A stretch of 64,000 bases of DNA, taken from contig OW203768.1 of the NCBI GenBank assembly GCA_934045905.1, positions 12,056,316-12,120,315 on the forward strand, read 5' to 3'. Shown one piece after another: positions 13,001 to 23,600 of the stretch. The DNA is from Leuctra nigra. Taxonomy: Eukaryota > Arthropoda > Insecta > Plecoptera > Leuctridae. Numbering within the stretch: the stretch's first letter is position 1; each line of letters opens with the position of its first letter. Below the pieces are notes generated by a model, which saw nothing but the letters and a program-made list of their open reading frames with translations, was not told where the DNA came from and did no database searches. The position numbers and the translations under genes were made by a program.

Positions 13001-13242
13001 AGTGTACCTACCTATACACTTACGATAACATTTAACATGATCGTAACGGGCATGTAATTCTTACAGCAAACCACAACAATGTTTTGTACCTGGAAGTCTC
13101 CCACGGCGGCCATCTCGGCTTCTACGAGGGCGGCCTGCTGGTTCCGAATCTCGTCACTTGGCTCGACAGAACCGTCGTCTCATTGGTGGGCTCTTTGGCC
13201 CTTCTCCACGCCGACTCCGAGTTCAAGCGCGAGGCCCTCTAG
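4001..13242 (+). CDS. ABHD2: ABHD2-type alpha/beta hydrolase (monoacylglycerol lipase), 8 exons
   Basis: Exons: 4001-4179, 4502-4674, 4759-4849, 5351-5614, 11029-11154, 11420-11488, 12076-12230, 13067-13242. The total is 1233 nt (410 aa plus TAG), close to the ~425 aa usual for ABHD2, a membrane-anchored serine hydrolase of monoacylglycerols and lipid esters. An in-frame TAA just upstream makes the ATG at 4001 the start. Residues ~9-26 form a hydrophobic N-terminal anchor. The nucleophile elbow GFSLGG places Ser201. The Asp is in NARDDPIVP (D336/D337) and the His in SHGGHLGF (His368), so the triad is complete. All introns are GT-AG and phases join cleanly. AATAAA at 13458-13463 is a likely poly(A) signal, though longer 3' ends are possible. 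Intron 4 (5615-11028) is swollen by nested transposons. Family assignment is confident; substrate is inferred from the family. Drosophila's homologue is Hydr2. Confidence 0.95.
4890..5110 (+). mobile_element. tRNA-derived SINE copy in ABHD2 intron 3
   Basis: Contains a B-box-like GGTTTGATTCCC at about 4932, followed by the same body (AGGCAAATGATGGGAAGGTT, then a pyrimidine/ATC-rich tail) found at 40836-41117 and, reversed, near 22290-22545 and 56985-57225. Boundaries are approximate. Confidence 0.7.
6536..9265 (-). CDS. RTE endonuclease/reverse transcriptase ORF (main part)
   Basis: A 909-aa open frame. The N-terminus is an exonuclease-endonuclease-phosphatase domain (GTWNVRGL, ITETK, GDLNARVG, SLIDYVIV, SDHYLV), about residues 1-225. 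It nicks the target for target-primed reverse transcription. The reverse transcriptase follows, about residues 430-700: LFKKGDRSKCDNYRGIS, AFIDFEKAFDRV, GVRQGCSLSPSLFNIYIDDI and the catalytic FADD. The C-terminal tail ends GRPRKRW. The frame stays open upstream of this ATG to the hAT insertion at 9370. Beyond the insertion (one target copy retained) it continues in frame to an ATG at 10003. The original product was therefore near 1000 aa, and the only obvious lesion is the hAT insertion. Expression of the truncated form from the ATG at 9265 is conceivable, but nothing here shows it. Confidence 0.9.
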   Translation of the reverse strand: MHVGTWNVRGLNTKEEELTNILKKRNINIAIITETKKKLKGTVDLTNNYTMIYSGVEQNRRACCGVAILVDEKWRNKIKSYAYVNERIVTVRLKVERGYLTVVGVYAPEEGKREESEAFYETLQKVINKHNTTDHLILAGDLNARVGNVPIPKTVGTFGEAHLNDNGRILRDFASFNSLKITNTFFRKKDIHTYTWSARGLRSLIDYVIVNKKLVSQIKDTRVFRGCDIFSDHYLVVSTIHILARWRKCNRRREAEKEILKVYLLEDDCVRKLYQDRLTNYLNTMPTSDNIDIEWENIKNAINLSAFEALGTKKKSRRRKGLKIWNSEIERAIKEKNKAYLKFLQDNTASTREDYNSKRNIAKAVVRRAHELSWERTVSNLEHDLHGRQLSVYKTFKLLNSIEKDTARLNVIDETQWLNYYKELWSDPLEDTHFSMEADTSYVDQLALQELQEALTHAKNRKASGNDGISVELIKYGGIFLKLRFLHLMNMCWNQLKIPETWLTASVIPLFKKGDRSKCDNYRGISVLNSGYKIYTRVINNRIRTISEHLLSEEQNGFRRARSCTDNIFTIRQIIEKRREFNLETHLAFIDFEKAFDRVNRPKLMEVLRRRGFPEHLVKVTESLYTNTKIEIRTDDRVSKTTTVNRGVRQGCSLSPSLFNIYIDDILREWKLINNGGIRLGQEHTINSLLFADDLIIMEQDEDGLQRAIFTLVQLGRRYNLKLSTGKTKIMAFKGKFPVRSKIVIDNQSIEQVSHFKYLGCDITYAFEEDITQKLHKFQSICGTIRRNLKNKTRKDTQIRLYKVMVVPALLYGSESWVDKTRDKSRIQAAEMKFLRSVKGCTRLDCVRNEEIRQELHVESVNDTMVKYRSKWIEHLSRMPPDRIPRSAYHYRPHGRRDVGRPRKRWKNP
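9370..9880. mobile_element. Non-autonomous hAT-like element inside the RTE
   Basis: Bounded by a perfect 8-bp target duplication ATTTAAAG (9362-9369 and 9881-9888). Termini are TAGAGGTC and GACCTCTA. Subterminal GGTACCCGGGTAC motifs are repeated several times at both ends, and T/A-rich runs lie inside. Eight-bp duplications and TAGRG termini are hAT features. No transposase ORF. It interrupts the RTE ORF and so is younger than the RTE. Confidence 0.88.
10619..11028. other. Rest of ABHD2 intron 4
   Basis: AT-rich intronic sequence. No gene, repeat or regulatory motif recognised beyond the acceptor TTGACAG at 11028. Confidence 0.6.
12766..12894. mobile_element. MITE, copy 1 (TIR GGGGTGSGATYACATAAAA)
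   Basis: A hairpin-like unit in ABHD2 intron 7: GGGGTGGGATTACATAAAAT on the left and ATTTTATGTGATCGCACCCC on the right, with inner CTTGTCACGGTGACAAG arms. A second copy lies at 27178-27290. The target duplication is not clear. Confidence 0.75.
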
Positions 13243-15531
13243 GTCCAGTTGTAACGTAAAGTAACTAATTGCATCATCTCAAGAGTATAGCTTGATAAAA
13301 CTCTTCTCTCTTGCTTTATTTTAATTGAAGAGTATCATGTAATTCCATGCAGTCTTCCTCTTAGTTACTCACAAACTGACAGAATGTAAGAAATATCTTC
13401 CACATTCATCTGATGGCAAATAGTTAGAAAGTCGAGATATTGATTTGGCACATGTGAAATAAATGGTCTGTTCGTTCGCTGCAAGTGCAGCTATTTGGCC
13501 GACAAAAAGTGTGTGTTGGTGTAGAACTTTCCACACTCGGTATAGGGTGAATGGCGGCAGGTGTAGTTTCAGTTTCACCAGTGTTAGTCAAATGAGCAGA
13601 GCTAAACCTAGTCCTCCGCAGAATAATGTTGATTTACTGTTTTAATTTTACAATCTTATTCAATGTGAACTGTTAATAACTGTGATATTGATTTTAAATT
13701 GTTTTCTTATAATAATATACATTCACATTCAATATCATTTTTATGTGTTTTCTCAACTGTATTGTATACCTACTCTGTGCTGTTCGTAATGCCAACATGT
13801 GGTTGTACGATCAATCTCGCAGAGCTGCTGTCACTCCAGTGGTTAGTCTCTTGTTGGCCAGTTGCGGCCGCACAATCTCCAATCAGATCTAATCGACAAG
13901 TTGCGCTCAAGATTTTGTGAAAATTTCGTACCAGAAGAAACGTGAATCTAATTATGCATTTCACTGCTTTTTCTCTTCCGTTTTAGTAGCTTACTACGTA
14001 TTCCAGATATTGTATTTATTAGGTATAGATAATTTATTAGTAGATTGTAACTTCCATTCCTAGAAAGCATTTGCTAATAATGTTATTAATATTAATATAT
14101 TTTGAGTACCTACCTAATTATTTTATTGAAGAATTGCCATCATTCCTAATCCTTATTGATCTTGAGTTTCCAAATTGTTGCTTTTGCTGTGCTTTATATT
14201 GATGTTTAATTAATTATTATCTTTCCTGCTACTTATGGTCTGTGTAGAAGAGTAGTATTTATTATCACTTGTCCTAAAAGCAGTACACAATTATTTTGCC
14301 CGCTATATAGTTAATAATTGGAAGTTGCACCGTAAAACTGGCATATTGATTTTAATTATGCCTAGCAGCTAGTGTTGAGTACTGTTTTCGCTGCTGCCCA
14401 GACATTGTGTACTGCGTATGGATTGAATCCGTTACATATACTGCTATGCGGGCTCATGGTTGTCATATTATATTACAAATTGAAATGTTTATAAACGTGA
14501 GATTTTAGAAGAATGTTTGTATTGTAGTGTAAAAGTTTGTTCTCGCAATGGAGCGACTGCCAGGGAATTTGTTCATGTTCAACTTTCACTTCTGTAGATT
14601 GAAGTATGTTGCCTAAAATGATATTCGAAAGGTTCTAATTTACTTGTGCGACGGGTACATTTCTAAAAACTTTTGTCTCATTGAAATTATCCTGAACTTT
14701 ACATTCATTACAAGTTATGTCTAAAAAGTATATTTTCAGAATTCCAAATTACTGTTTTATTTTTTTATTTTATACCTTGATAAATTGAAAAGATTGGATA
14801 GGACTCGCTCAACACATGTGTTGAGGCTTTTGAATCTACAATAGAAAGTGGTGCAGTCGTTCCAGAGTCAAGTCCAGATTTCAGAAGATGAACTAATGTC
14901 AAAATGTGCATCACAATACTGAATCTATGTAATGATCTGTAACTATTTTGGAAGATTAGTTATGTATCTTCCATTCTTATCAATTCCAGAGCATTTAATT
15001 TTATAATAACATGTGTTGGAGGAATAATTTTATTAAAATTTGTGTAAAACAATAATATGTTTTAATTTTTTCTTACCAGTCCAATCCATGGACATAGGAG
15101 TTAGGACAATTAAAGAAAGAAACACATTTTAGATAATATTGTTTTTAATCAATTCATTTTAAGGGTTCTGTGGACATTCCAAAAAGGTACTTAATTAATG
15201 AACTACCTACATACCTTAGGTCTTACCTAGATTCTTTATATTTATAACTACAAGTACCTAGCTTTCATTAAAAATGAGATGTCTCCACAAGTTATTTACT
15301 GTCTACTGAGAGATACGATACATATTACACAATACAAAATTTAATTTAATATTAGCTTAATAAATAATCAGTACGTACAAAATACAAAATAATTATTATC
15401 TACAGAATAACGTAGTAAAATACCGGTTTTTGAGTTAAATTTGTTATTCTGGATACCTAACCTATAGCTTTTATGTAAAAAAATAGAGATGCAACCCTGA
15501 CCGAGTGAAAGCTAAATTACTGTGAGGAACA
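13243..15531. other. Intergenic region between convergent ABHD2 and NASP
   Basis: AT-rich. Holds the probable ABHD2 poly(A) signal (AATAAA, 13458-13463) and possible longer 3' UTR. No supported ORF or repeat seen; short frames here lack codon bias or homology that I can recognise. Confidence 0.6.
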
Positions 15532-16821
15532 CTACGGCTCTTTTCCAGTATTGTTGGTCGAGCTTTTAGGTTCTTCAGTGTCGTTAGTGGAAGTCATTGC
15601 CTCGACACCGCTCGAACACGGTCGCTTGGCCTGGACCGCTTCCGCCTCTTCGGACTCGGACTTGCGCTTCTTGCGGACCAGGTGGCTGATGTTGGACACG
15701 GGCTTGGCATCGGAACTCGAGCTGACACTCGGCGTCGGATCCTTGGACGAACCCGCACCGGGATCCGAAGAATCCGGTTGCTTGTGACTGAACATCGCCC
15801 TCATCGTTTCGTTCTTGAAGTCTTGCATGTCGAAGATCTTTTCCTTGATGGCAGGAAACAGTTGCTCCAGTTCTTCAATCTCTCCTTGGAAAGAGTAGAA
15901 AGGATTGCTGCCATCTGGTTTCACTCCTTCCTTGATTTTATCTTTCAAATTGCGGATTCTAAGCTCGAGAAGTTTGCCACAGTTTGCAAAAGCTTCAATA
16001 GATTCGTCGAATTGGTTAGCCAGTGAGTACGCGATTCCGATTTGATAGTATGTTTCTGCTATGAGCCGATCATCGGGTGCCAAGTGTTTCATCTGGAGGT
16101 TCAAACAGTCCTTCATGTCTTTTGTAGCATCCAGATAATTTTCAGACTCCAAGGACACTTCACCGAGTTTGAGATTTACTTCAGCGAGCTTCAGTTCCAT
16201 TGCTTCATCACCATCAGCTTGACGTTGATAGATTATCTTTGCCAATTCTAATATTTCCCATGCAAGATTGAGGTTGGGGATTTCATCTTCATCCTCATCA
16301 TCTTCTTCATCTTCGCCTTCTACCTTCTCTTGACCATTCTTATCCGAGCCTTCGGTCGTAGTAGCTGCTTCCGACCCTGACCCTCCGGCCTCCGCTTCCT
16401 TGATATTGCTGCCAGAACTCTCGGCTTCACAAGTGCCATTGCCATTCTCCGTGGTGCCATTCTTTGTAGTACCATTCTCATCAGATTTGCTGCTGGATGC
16501 AGGCCCTTCTTCAGCTTCATTGGAATCTTCGTCCCCTTCATCCTCGCTTGCAACTTTGTCACTTGCTGGTTTATCATCCATGCCCAATACGCCATTTTCT
16601 GTTCGTGCTAATTCTAGTAGAGCTTTGCCATAATTAAAATAAGCTTCACCACATTCATTCGCCGTATCTCCATAGATCTTGGCAAGATATTCGCAAGCTA
16701 GAGCAAGTGATGTAACTGCCTCAGAATAATCTTTGACCAATAAGTGTCGTTTACCTTGAGCCAGTTGATTAAATGCTTGTTGTTTCATGTCCGCCACATC
16801 GCCAACATTTTCAGAAGCCAT
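15532..16821 (-). CDS. NASP: NASP-like histone chaperone (SHNi-TPR), intronless
   Basis: A 429-aa single-exon frame. TPR1 near residues 12-75 contains the family signature YGDTANECGEAYFNYGKALL. An acidic, Ser/Glu-rich insert (about 79-184) ends in an Asp/Glu run. TPR2-4 follow (NLNLAWEILELAKIIYQRQ, KLGEVSLESENY, DDRLIAETYYQIGIAYSLA). A basic nuclear signal RKKRK sits at 383-387 with KRP at 399-401. NASP family proteins (NASP, N1/N2, Sim3, Hif1) bind H3-H4, and in vertebrates H1, and buffer the soluble histone pool in the nucleus. Length matches somatic NASP. Many animal NASP genes have introns, so an intronless copy could be a lineage feature or a retrocopy, but no poly(A) remnant or target duplication is seen and the ORF is fully intact. 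It converges on ABHD2. Confidence 0.94.
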   Translation of the reverse strand: MASENVGDVADMKQQAFNQLAQGKRHLLVKDYSEAVTSLALACEYLAKIYGDTANECGEAYFNYGKALLELARTENGVLGMDDKPASDKVASEDEGDEDSNEAEEGPASSSKSDENGTTKNGTTENGNGTCEAESSGSNIKEAEAGGSGSEAATTTEGSDKNGQEKVEGEDEEDDEDEDEIPNLNLAWEILELAKIIYQRQADGDEAMELKLAEVNLKLGEVSLESENYLDATKDMKDCLNLQMKHLAPDDRLIAETYYQIGIAYSLANQFDESIEAFANCGKLLELRIRNLKDKIKEGVKPDGSNPFYSFQGEIEELEQLFPAIKEKIFDMQDFKNETMRAMFSHKQPDSSDPGAGSSKDPTPSVSSSSDAKPVSNISHLVRKKRKSESEEAEAVQAKRPCSSGVEAMTSTNDTEEPKSSTNNTGKEP

Positions 16822-16935
16822 TTTTGAATCAATATTACCGAATAATTAATAATACTTTTACTTATAACTATTGCAACTTAACCAATAAACGATTCTCCAG
16901 TGGTCTTGACAGCCGACACACACTTGCCGCTTGAA

Positions 16936-16962
16936 AAGATGGCCGCCAACGGAGGCGCCAAA
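16936..16962. promoter_or_regulatory. Candidate E2F site upstream of NASP
   Basis: GGCGCCAAA at 16954-16962 (reverse complement TTTGGCGCC) fits the E2F consensus and lies about 135 bp upstream of the NASP start. AAGATGGCCGCC at 16936-16947 resembles a YY1 site with one mismatch. S-phase control would suit a histone chaperone. Inferred from motif and position only. Confidence 0.45.
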
Positions 16963-17662
16963 TAATATCACTTTCCGTGGTATTGAAAACCAAATTATTC
17001 TCGTCGTTTATAAATACATGGACCTTGATAATTCAAATTAGGCCCGGGATTTTACGGACTTCCAAGGAAGGAATCGCAACTAACCGTGTAAAGAAAAGAT
17101 GCTTTACTAAATAATACTCTTTTAGTTTTATCTTACCCTAACAATAGCACATTTACCCTATAGGTATAATAGAAAAAAATACTCAATTATACAAACAGTT
17201 TTAGGACTTTTATTTCGTAAAAAATGAATTACAAATATCTTTATGGATGTTGTCATGCAGTGCCATTGACCTTCATTCTGTACACTCCTTTACAATCATA
17301 GTACAAACCTCTTCTACCTAGACTACAATATACTTATTTATATTATACTTTTTTTATTAATAAATAACTGAAATAAATAATTATCTTGGATCACTTAGGG
17401 TTAAGCTGCATTACTTGTGCAGCTGTCAAGTGGCTGTCAAAATCACATTTTTAATGTCACATTTCATCGTTAAAGTCACTCGTTTGTCTTGTAATTTAAA
17501 TAAACACGCGGACATCTTCCGATCGTTCATTCATGCGCCGTCGCAATTAATGCGATGTTCGATAAAATCTCAGTCTGCTTGGTACGTAGTAAATCGTCAC
17601 TGTTCGTGTCACTTGGTTTTGACTTGGCAGCAGGCTCGGTTAGGATAGCTGCATCCAAGCGT

Positions 17663-20600
17663 TTAGAACTGCAGAATCTGGTTGATCCAGTCTCTGAACT
17701 CGGATATCCGGGTGTAGACGCCCGGTTGGTTCGGTTCCGCGCAACCGATTCCCCAGGATATCACTCCCGCTAGCAGCCAGCGACGATCCGGTCTCTGGAT
17801 CACCATTGGCCCTCCGGAATCCCCCTGGAATCATTTAGAAATGTAATATTTTGGTGAGAAGTGCTTATAGCATTAGATAAAATTTTAGCCTTCAATGTAC
17901 AATTAGTTATCCAATTCATAGGTAACTACTATGAAAAATCTTAAGTTTAACGTAAAAGAAAGAAATCAGTTAAAACTTAAAATAAGCATGGTTTGAGTTT
18001 TAAAGGTAACAAAGTATGTAATGAACTTGTAGTTTTTTGCTTTTTAATAATAATTAGAACTGGTTTTGTGGCTTTAAATTTTTATGAGATGTTTCATTTC
18101 AGGGCCAATACAATTACCTACGATGTAAACAAATAAAGTGATGTAGCTTTATTACTAAAATGTTATTTGTAATAACAGGTGTACACCTAATTTAGAAACC
18201 TCAGTTTACATCTAATTTTATCTCAAATCTTGATATGAACTCAAGTATTTTATAGATCTTTTTATAGATTATGATTCATGTCTAATATAATATGTGCAAT
18301 ATGAAATAAAATTGAAATAAAATGTGCCATGTAATACATTACATAACAAAAACTATAAAGGTCTATAATTTCTCAAATCAATGTGATCCGTTGTGCTCAC
18401 CTCGCACGAGTCAAAGCCGCCCTTCTTCCAGCCAGCGCAGATGAATATGTTGGGTATGTGTTCGATGTAGCCTGCGGACCGATACATCGTCTCGCACTGC
18501 TCGTTCTTGATCACCGGCACCGGCACTTCCTGCAGCACGCTCGGCAGCGGGCCGTCTGCAACACAAGAGGACGAGTCACAACATGGCGACAGTCGTAACG
18601 GGAACAATGAAACAGAATTACGAAAAAGGCAAACTTCTTGCCGGTGAAAAAACTGGTTTTTATTTTTGGAGTGAGCGTTTACATTCGGCATTTTGGACTC
18701 TTTCTCTCTTTTTTCTTTATTTCTTTATTTTTGGCCACCACAGGTCATATTATTTCTCCAATCAAGCTGAAATTGTGCATACTTAGGTGCTAATATAATT
18801 CTATCACCACGGACCTCGAAACGTCGGCACAAATAAAGTTGTTTCATACACGATAATAACCCATTTCATTTCAATAATATAAATGTAATAGTGTACCTAT
18901 AGTTTTTAAGCACTGCCCTCTGAAAAATGAAAATGGCCTGTAGCTCACACCGTTTGCCCTGTCAAATTAAATTTTTCCACAGTTTTTGATGCCATTGTAT
19001 AGTTTGAGGATTATAAGTCTCATGAAAATCCGTTAATTACTTAAAATTATATTACATTTCTTCTGATTGGTTGAAAAATGATCGGTTGAACAGAATGGAA
19101 AAAGCCACAACTGTTGGGACAATATTACTCACCCTCGTACAACCTCCCCCATCCCGTGACGGTCGCCGTCTTGCCGACGAAGCTCGTGTCATCTTGCGGC
19201 ACGCAGACAGGCAGTATGTTCGGCTGGAACGCGACGGGCTCGTAGAAGCGGAGCAGCGCCAAGTCGTACTCGAACGTGCGGGGATCGAACTGGGGATGCG
19301 ACGCTACGATCTGCACTCGTCGCTCCTGATAGCCGTACGGTTCCTCCTCGGTCGACAGGTCGTGCTCGCCAAGTCGCAGTAGCAGGTCGCTTGGAGGGAC
19401 GCTAACGGAGACAATACGAGGTGTCAGCTGAGGTTTAATTAGAACTCGTATAAACTCGTATTTATATTGTATACAATTTTGTAATACCATAATTGCTTTC
19501 CAAAATGATATGAACATCCAATCAAAATAAGATAAACAAAGATTAAATAATGAATAATATTAATATTAATATTTGGACTGATCGAGATAAATGGCGAGAG
19601 TTTACTGGAAGACCGGAGGGAGAAGAAGAGGAAGAAGAGTTGGGTAAGAAGAAGAAGATGACGTGATGGACTTGGCCAGTCGGCTACGAATCAGAAGGCC
19701 CTAGATTATGATGTGGAACATCTCCTGACATGATTTAAAATTGTAAACAGGATTCGATTAAATAAAATTGAAAGTCTTGGCAGGTTCAAATGAAGGCAAT
19801 GTCTGATACTAGGGATGGAGCGAACCTGGATTTTAATATCGACTATCGATATCATTTATATATCGATATATATCGATATATCGATATCGCGATATATCGA
19901 TATATTGAAATATTGAAATATCGAAATATCGATACATTGAAGTATCGATATATTGAAATATCGATATATTGAAATATTGAAATATCGAAATATCGATATA
20001 TTGAAATATCGAAATATCGAAATATTAAAATATCGAAATATCGATATATTGAAATATCGAAATATCGAAATATTGAAATATCGAAATATCGATATATTGA
20101 AATATCGAAATATTGATATATGACAATATTATATTTCGATGTAGGTATGGAAATATTGATATATCGCATAAATGCCTTAAATGCCTTAAATTGCTCCTAA
20201 AAATGATAGGAAATTCAAAAGAAAATTTAAATAGAAATAACACAGCCGTTCCAAAATATAGGGTCACCGGCCAGATAAGAAAGAAATGTGAATAATCTGA
20301 GAAATTGTTCTAAAATCTGATATACGCTGCACTGCAAATATGAATTATTTTGCCATAGTAGGTATAAACTTCAATTAAGAATATAGTTGTATCATACGGT
20401 AAAGCTTCGATATATCGATATTTCAATATATCGATATTTCAATATTTCAATATTTCGATATTTCGATATTTCGATATTTCAATATTTCAATATATCGATA
20501 TTTCAATATTTCAATATATCGATATTTCAATATTTCGATATTTCGATATTTCAATATTTCAATATTTCAATATATCGATATTTCAATATTTCGATATATC

Positions 20601-23600
20601 GATATTTCAATATATCGATATTCAATATATTCAGGTATCGATATTTCGATATTTTTTTGATATCGATATATATCGATATATCGATATTTTTTTGATATCG
20701 ATATATATCGATATATCGATATTTTCTCCATCCCTATCTGATACTCACTTCTCAACGCAATGCGCCGCAGTTATGGCCCAATTCTCGTTGAGCAGCGCCG
20801 CGCCGCACTTGTGCAGGTATGTGGAGGTACGCCACTGGCGCAACGAGATCTGAAACATTTAACACTTATACCATCGTGGACTTATTGATTATACCTAATT
20901 AATTATTTTTCTTTTTTCTCATAATTTAATATTAAGGAATATTTAGTATGATCTAGAAAGGGAATCCACATGAAAAGGCTTTTTATATTGGGATATTAAA
21001 TATCTTGCCATTAAAGTTTTTTACAATTTTGAAACTTGCATAATATGCATACTTTTTCACACAAATGGAGCTACTTTTATGGACTTTATTCCGCTTCTCA
21101 TGAGTTACGGATTGAATCACTATTCACTATGATGGTTATTCAAGTGTTATCCACGAAATCAAACTAAACTATGATCAGAATAGTGCTTGAATTCTTCAAA
21201 GTGGCGTTATAAGATTTTATAATATTAATATTAATGAGTTCAGAAAAAATATTAATATTAGTATATTATAGGAATATTAATTCCTAGGCAAGGAAAGCTT
21301 TCAAAATTGTAAATAAATAAAATAAAATTCTTAAATAATACAAAACTATCTGGGAAACTTGGTTGTCATAAATTCCCGTGATAGTTGAAAAAAGGTCCAA
21401 ATTATGGCGCGTATTAGTTTCTTCCTCCTCTCTGTGAAGGTATAAAAACTGTTGGGTAAAGGATCAGGATGTTTAGGAGGTGTTTTGTCCAAGAGGTCGT
21501 CGACGCGGTCGTAAAATTTCGTGAAGATCTTTTATGAGGGCGATAGCGCGAGCATGTGACAGAATCATAAGCAGTGAGTGATCATTCCAGGCATACCGAC
21601 CCATCAATGCCCCCTCCCCCCCCCCCCCCCCCCTTGGAGAGTTTTCAAATGAAGTCGTAAAACTTCATAGGGGCAGAATCATAAGCAGTGATCATTCTAG
21701 GCATACCAAAACAACTCATCAATACCCCCCCCCCCCCCCCCCGTACCATGGAGAATTTTCAAATTAACTGTAGTACCTACTCATAAAAACATATTACTTA
21801 TGCAAATTGAGTAAATATTAAGTGTTTTATTGCATGAATTATTATACATCCTATCATAATTTTGGTAAAATTTTAAGATTTATAGAGAAAAATTTAACAA
21901 ATTGAAGAGTTCTGCTGAGAAAATTTCAGTTCAATTGACCGTTAGAAATATAAAGAAATTCAAATTTTTTCCTCGATTTTTTCCGAGGCTATGCGTCCCG
22001 AACTTGCATAGGGCTAAGGTCCTTCCACAGTCTCGTCATTGTTTTCATGTGGGTACTTGAGACTTTAGTGTTGATCTCAATCCGATCGGTTCTTTGGTTT
22101 GGTCCGGGGGGGGGGGGGGGGGCAAACGCGAATAGTGAATACGGATACTGTAACAATAAAATAGCAGAAGATAAACGTCAATTTGAGAAATAATCATAGT
22201 AGACGACATTGTGAAGGACAAGGACAATCTGAAGGAGGCACCGCGGAAAATGACAACCATTATGCCAATGTAGGAAGCGGTGAATTCAATTTGTTTTAGT
22301 GGTGTTGAACGTCGTACTGTTCTGCAAATAGGCTTTGAATGATTATGATAATGACAGGGAAACTATGAGGAGATGTAAAAATGGGCGTTGGGAAGGATGC
22401 GGTCGTGCTTGAGCAATTAGTATACAGGGAACCTTCCCATCATTTGCCCAAGGAAAATTAAAAAAAGGAACAAAGGAAAATTACTCAGACAGGAAGGATG
22501 AATGCTGGAATCGAACCCGGAGCGTTACTCCCTGAGCTAACTTGCTCCGGGATGAATTACAGGAACAGTGAGGAAGAAGATGACATTGAACCAAGGTCGT
22601 GGAGACAAAGAAAAGCCACCCACCTGCCACGGCCACTTCCCGAAGCTCGCCTTCTCGCCGCCGACCACCCTGGCCTCCGGGAAGAGACGGCGTCCGCACA
22701 CTGAAAGGATCAAGAGAGTGGTGTTGAGCGCGGCCATCTTGATCTCCCCGTCTGCACGGAGCGACTGAGACTGATGTGAACACAATGCCACCGCCCGGCG
22801 GCCGAGGACCTTGTCATTGGCCTTTAACGCCTCGCCGAACCGACCACGTGACCGCCATTTACATACCTGCCTGTGTTGTGAATATCATTCATCGTGTACT
22901 TTTGTTTCTTCATGCTGATGAAAAGGGATGAAGCAAAATCGGCATTGGATTTTACATTTTTAAATTGTAATATTTTTCAAAATTAGTACAAAATTGTTGA
23001 ATATTTTAAGTACTTTAAATATTTATTTTAGTAAAATTGAGAAATCGTGACAAAATGCCATATAATCAATATAATTTTCTCTTTAATATAGCGAAAACCT
23101 TAAAAATTATAATAATTTGTTTGCCTTTGAAGACGAATTTTCGGAAATATGTATTTTGTCAAGACAAAATTCATTATTGAAGTTTTCCCATTATGAGCAC
23201 ACAATTTCCTTATTTAATTTTGAAGACCGGAAAAACAAATATTTACGTAAAAATATGCAACAGGTGTTCTCTTTAATATAGCGAAAACCTTAAAAAATTT
23301 GAACAATTTGTTTACCTTTGAAGATGAGTTTTCAGAAGTATTTTTTGTAAAAAAAACTAAATTCAATATTGAGGATTTCCCATTATGAGCACACAATTTC
23401 CTTATTTAAATTTGAAGGCAGGAAAAACAAATATTTACGTAAAAATATGCAACGGGTGTCCTAAATTATCAGCATTCTACATTATATTACTAATTAGTAA
23501 TTATAGTAACTTGTATGTTATTATACAGTGCAGAATCGTATTTCATTTCAGACGAGGTAAAATGTTTCTAGCCAAGTTGTAGAACACGTTTGATCAGCGA

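Noticed and set aside
16320..16633. Alternative-frame ORFs across NASP
   Set aside because: Overlap the conserved NASP reading frame; low-complexity shadows of its acidic region.
19840..20720. Telomeric or centromeric satellite
   Set aside because: The TATCGATA arms end exactly at hAT-type termini with an 8-bp target duplication, so they are part of a transposon.
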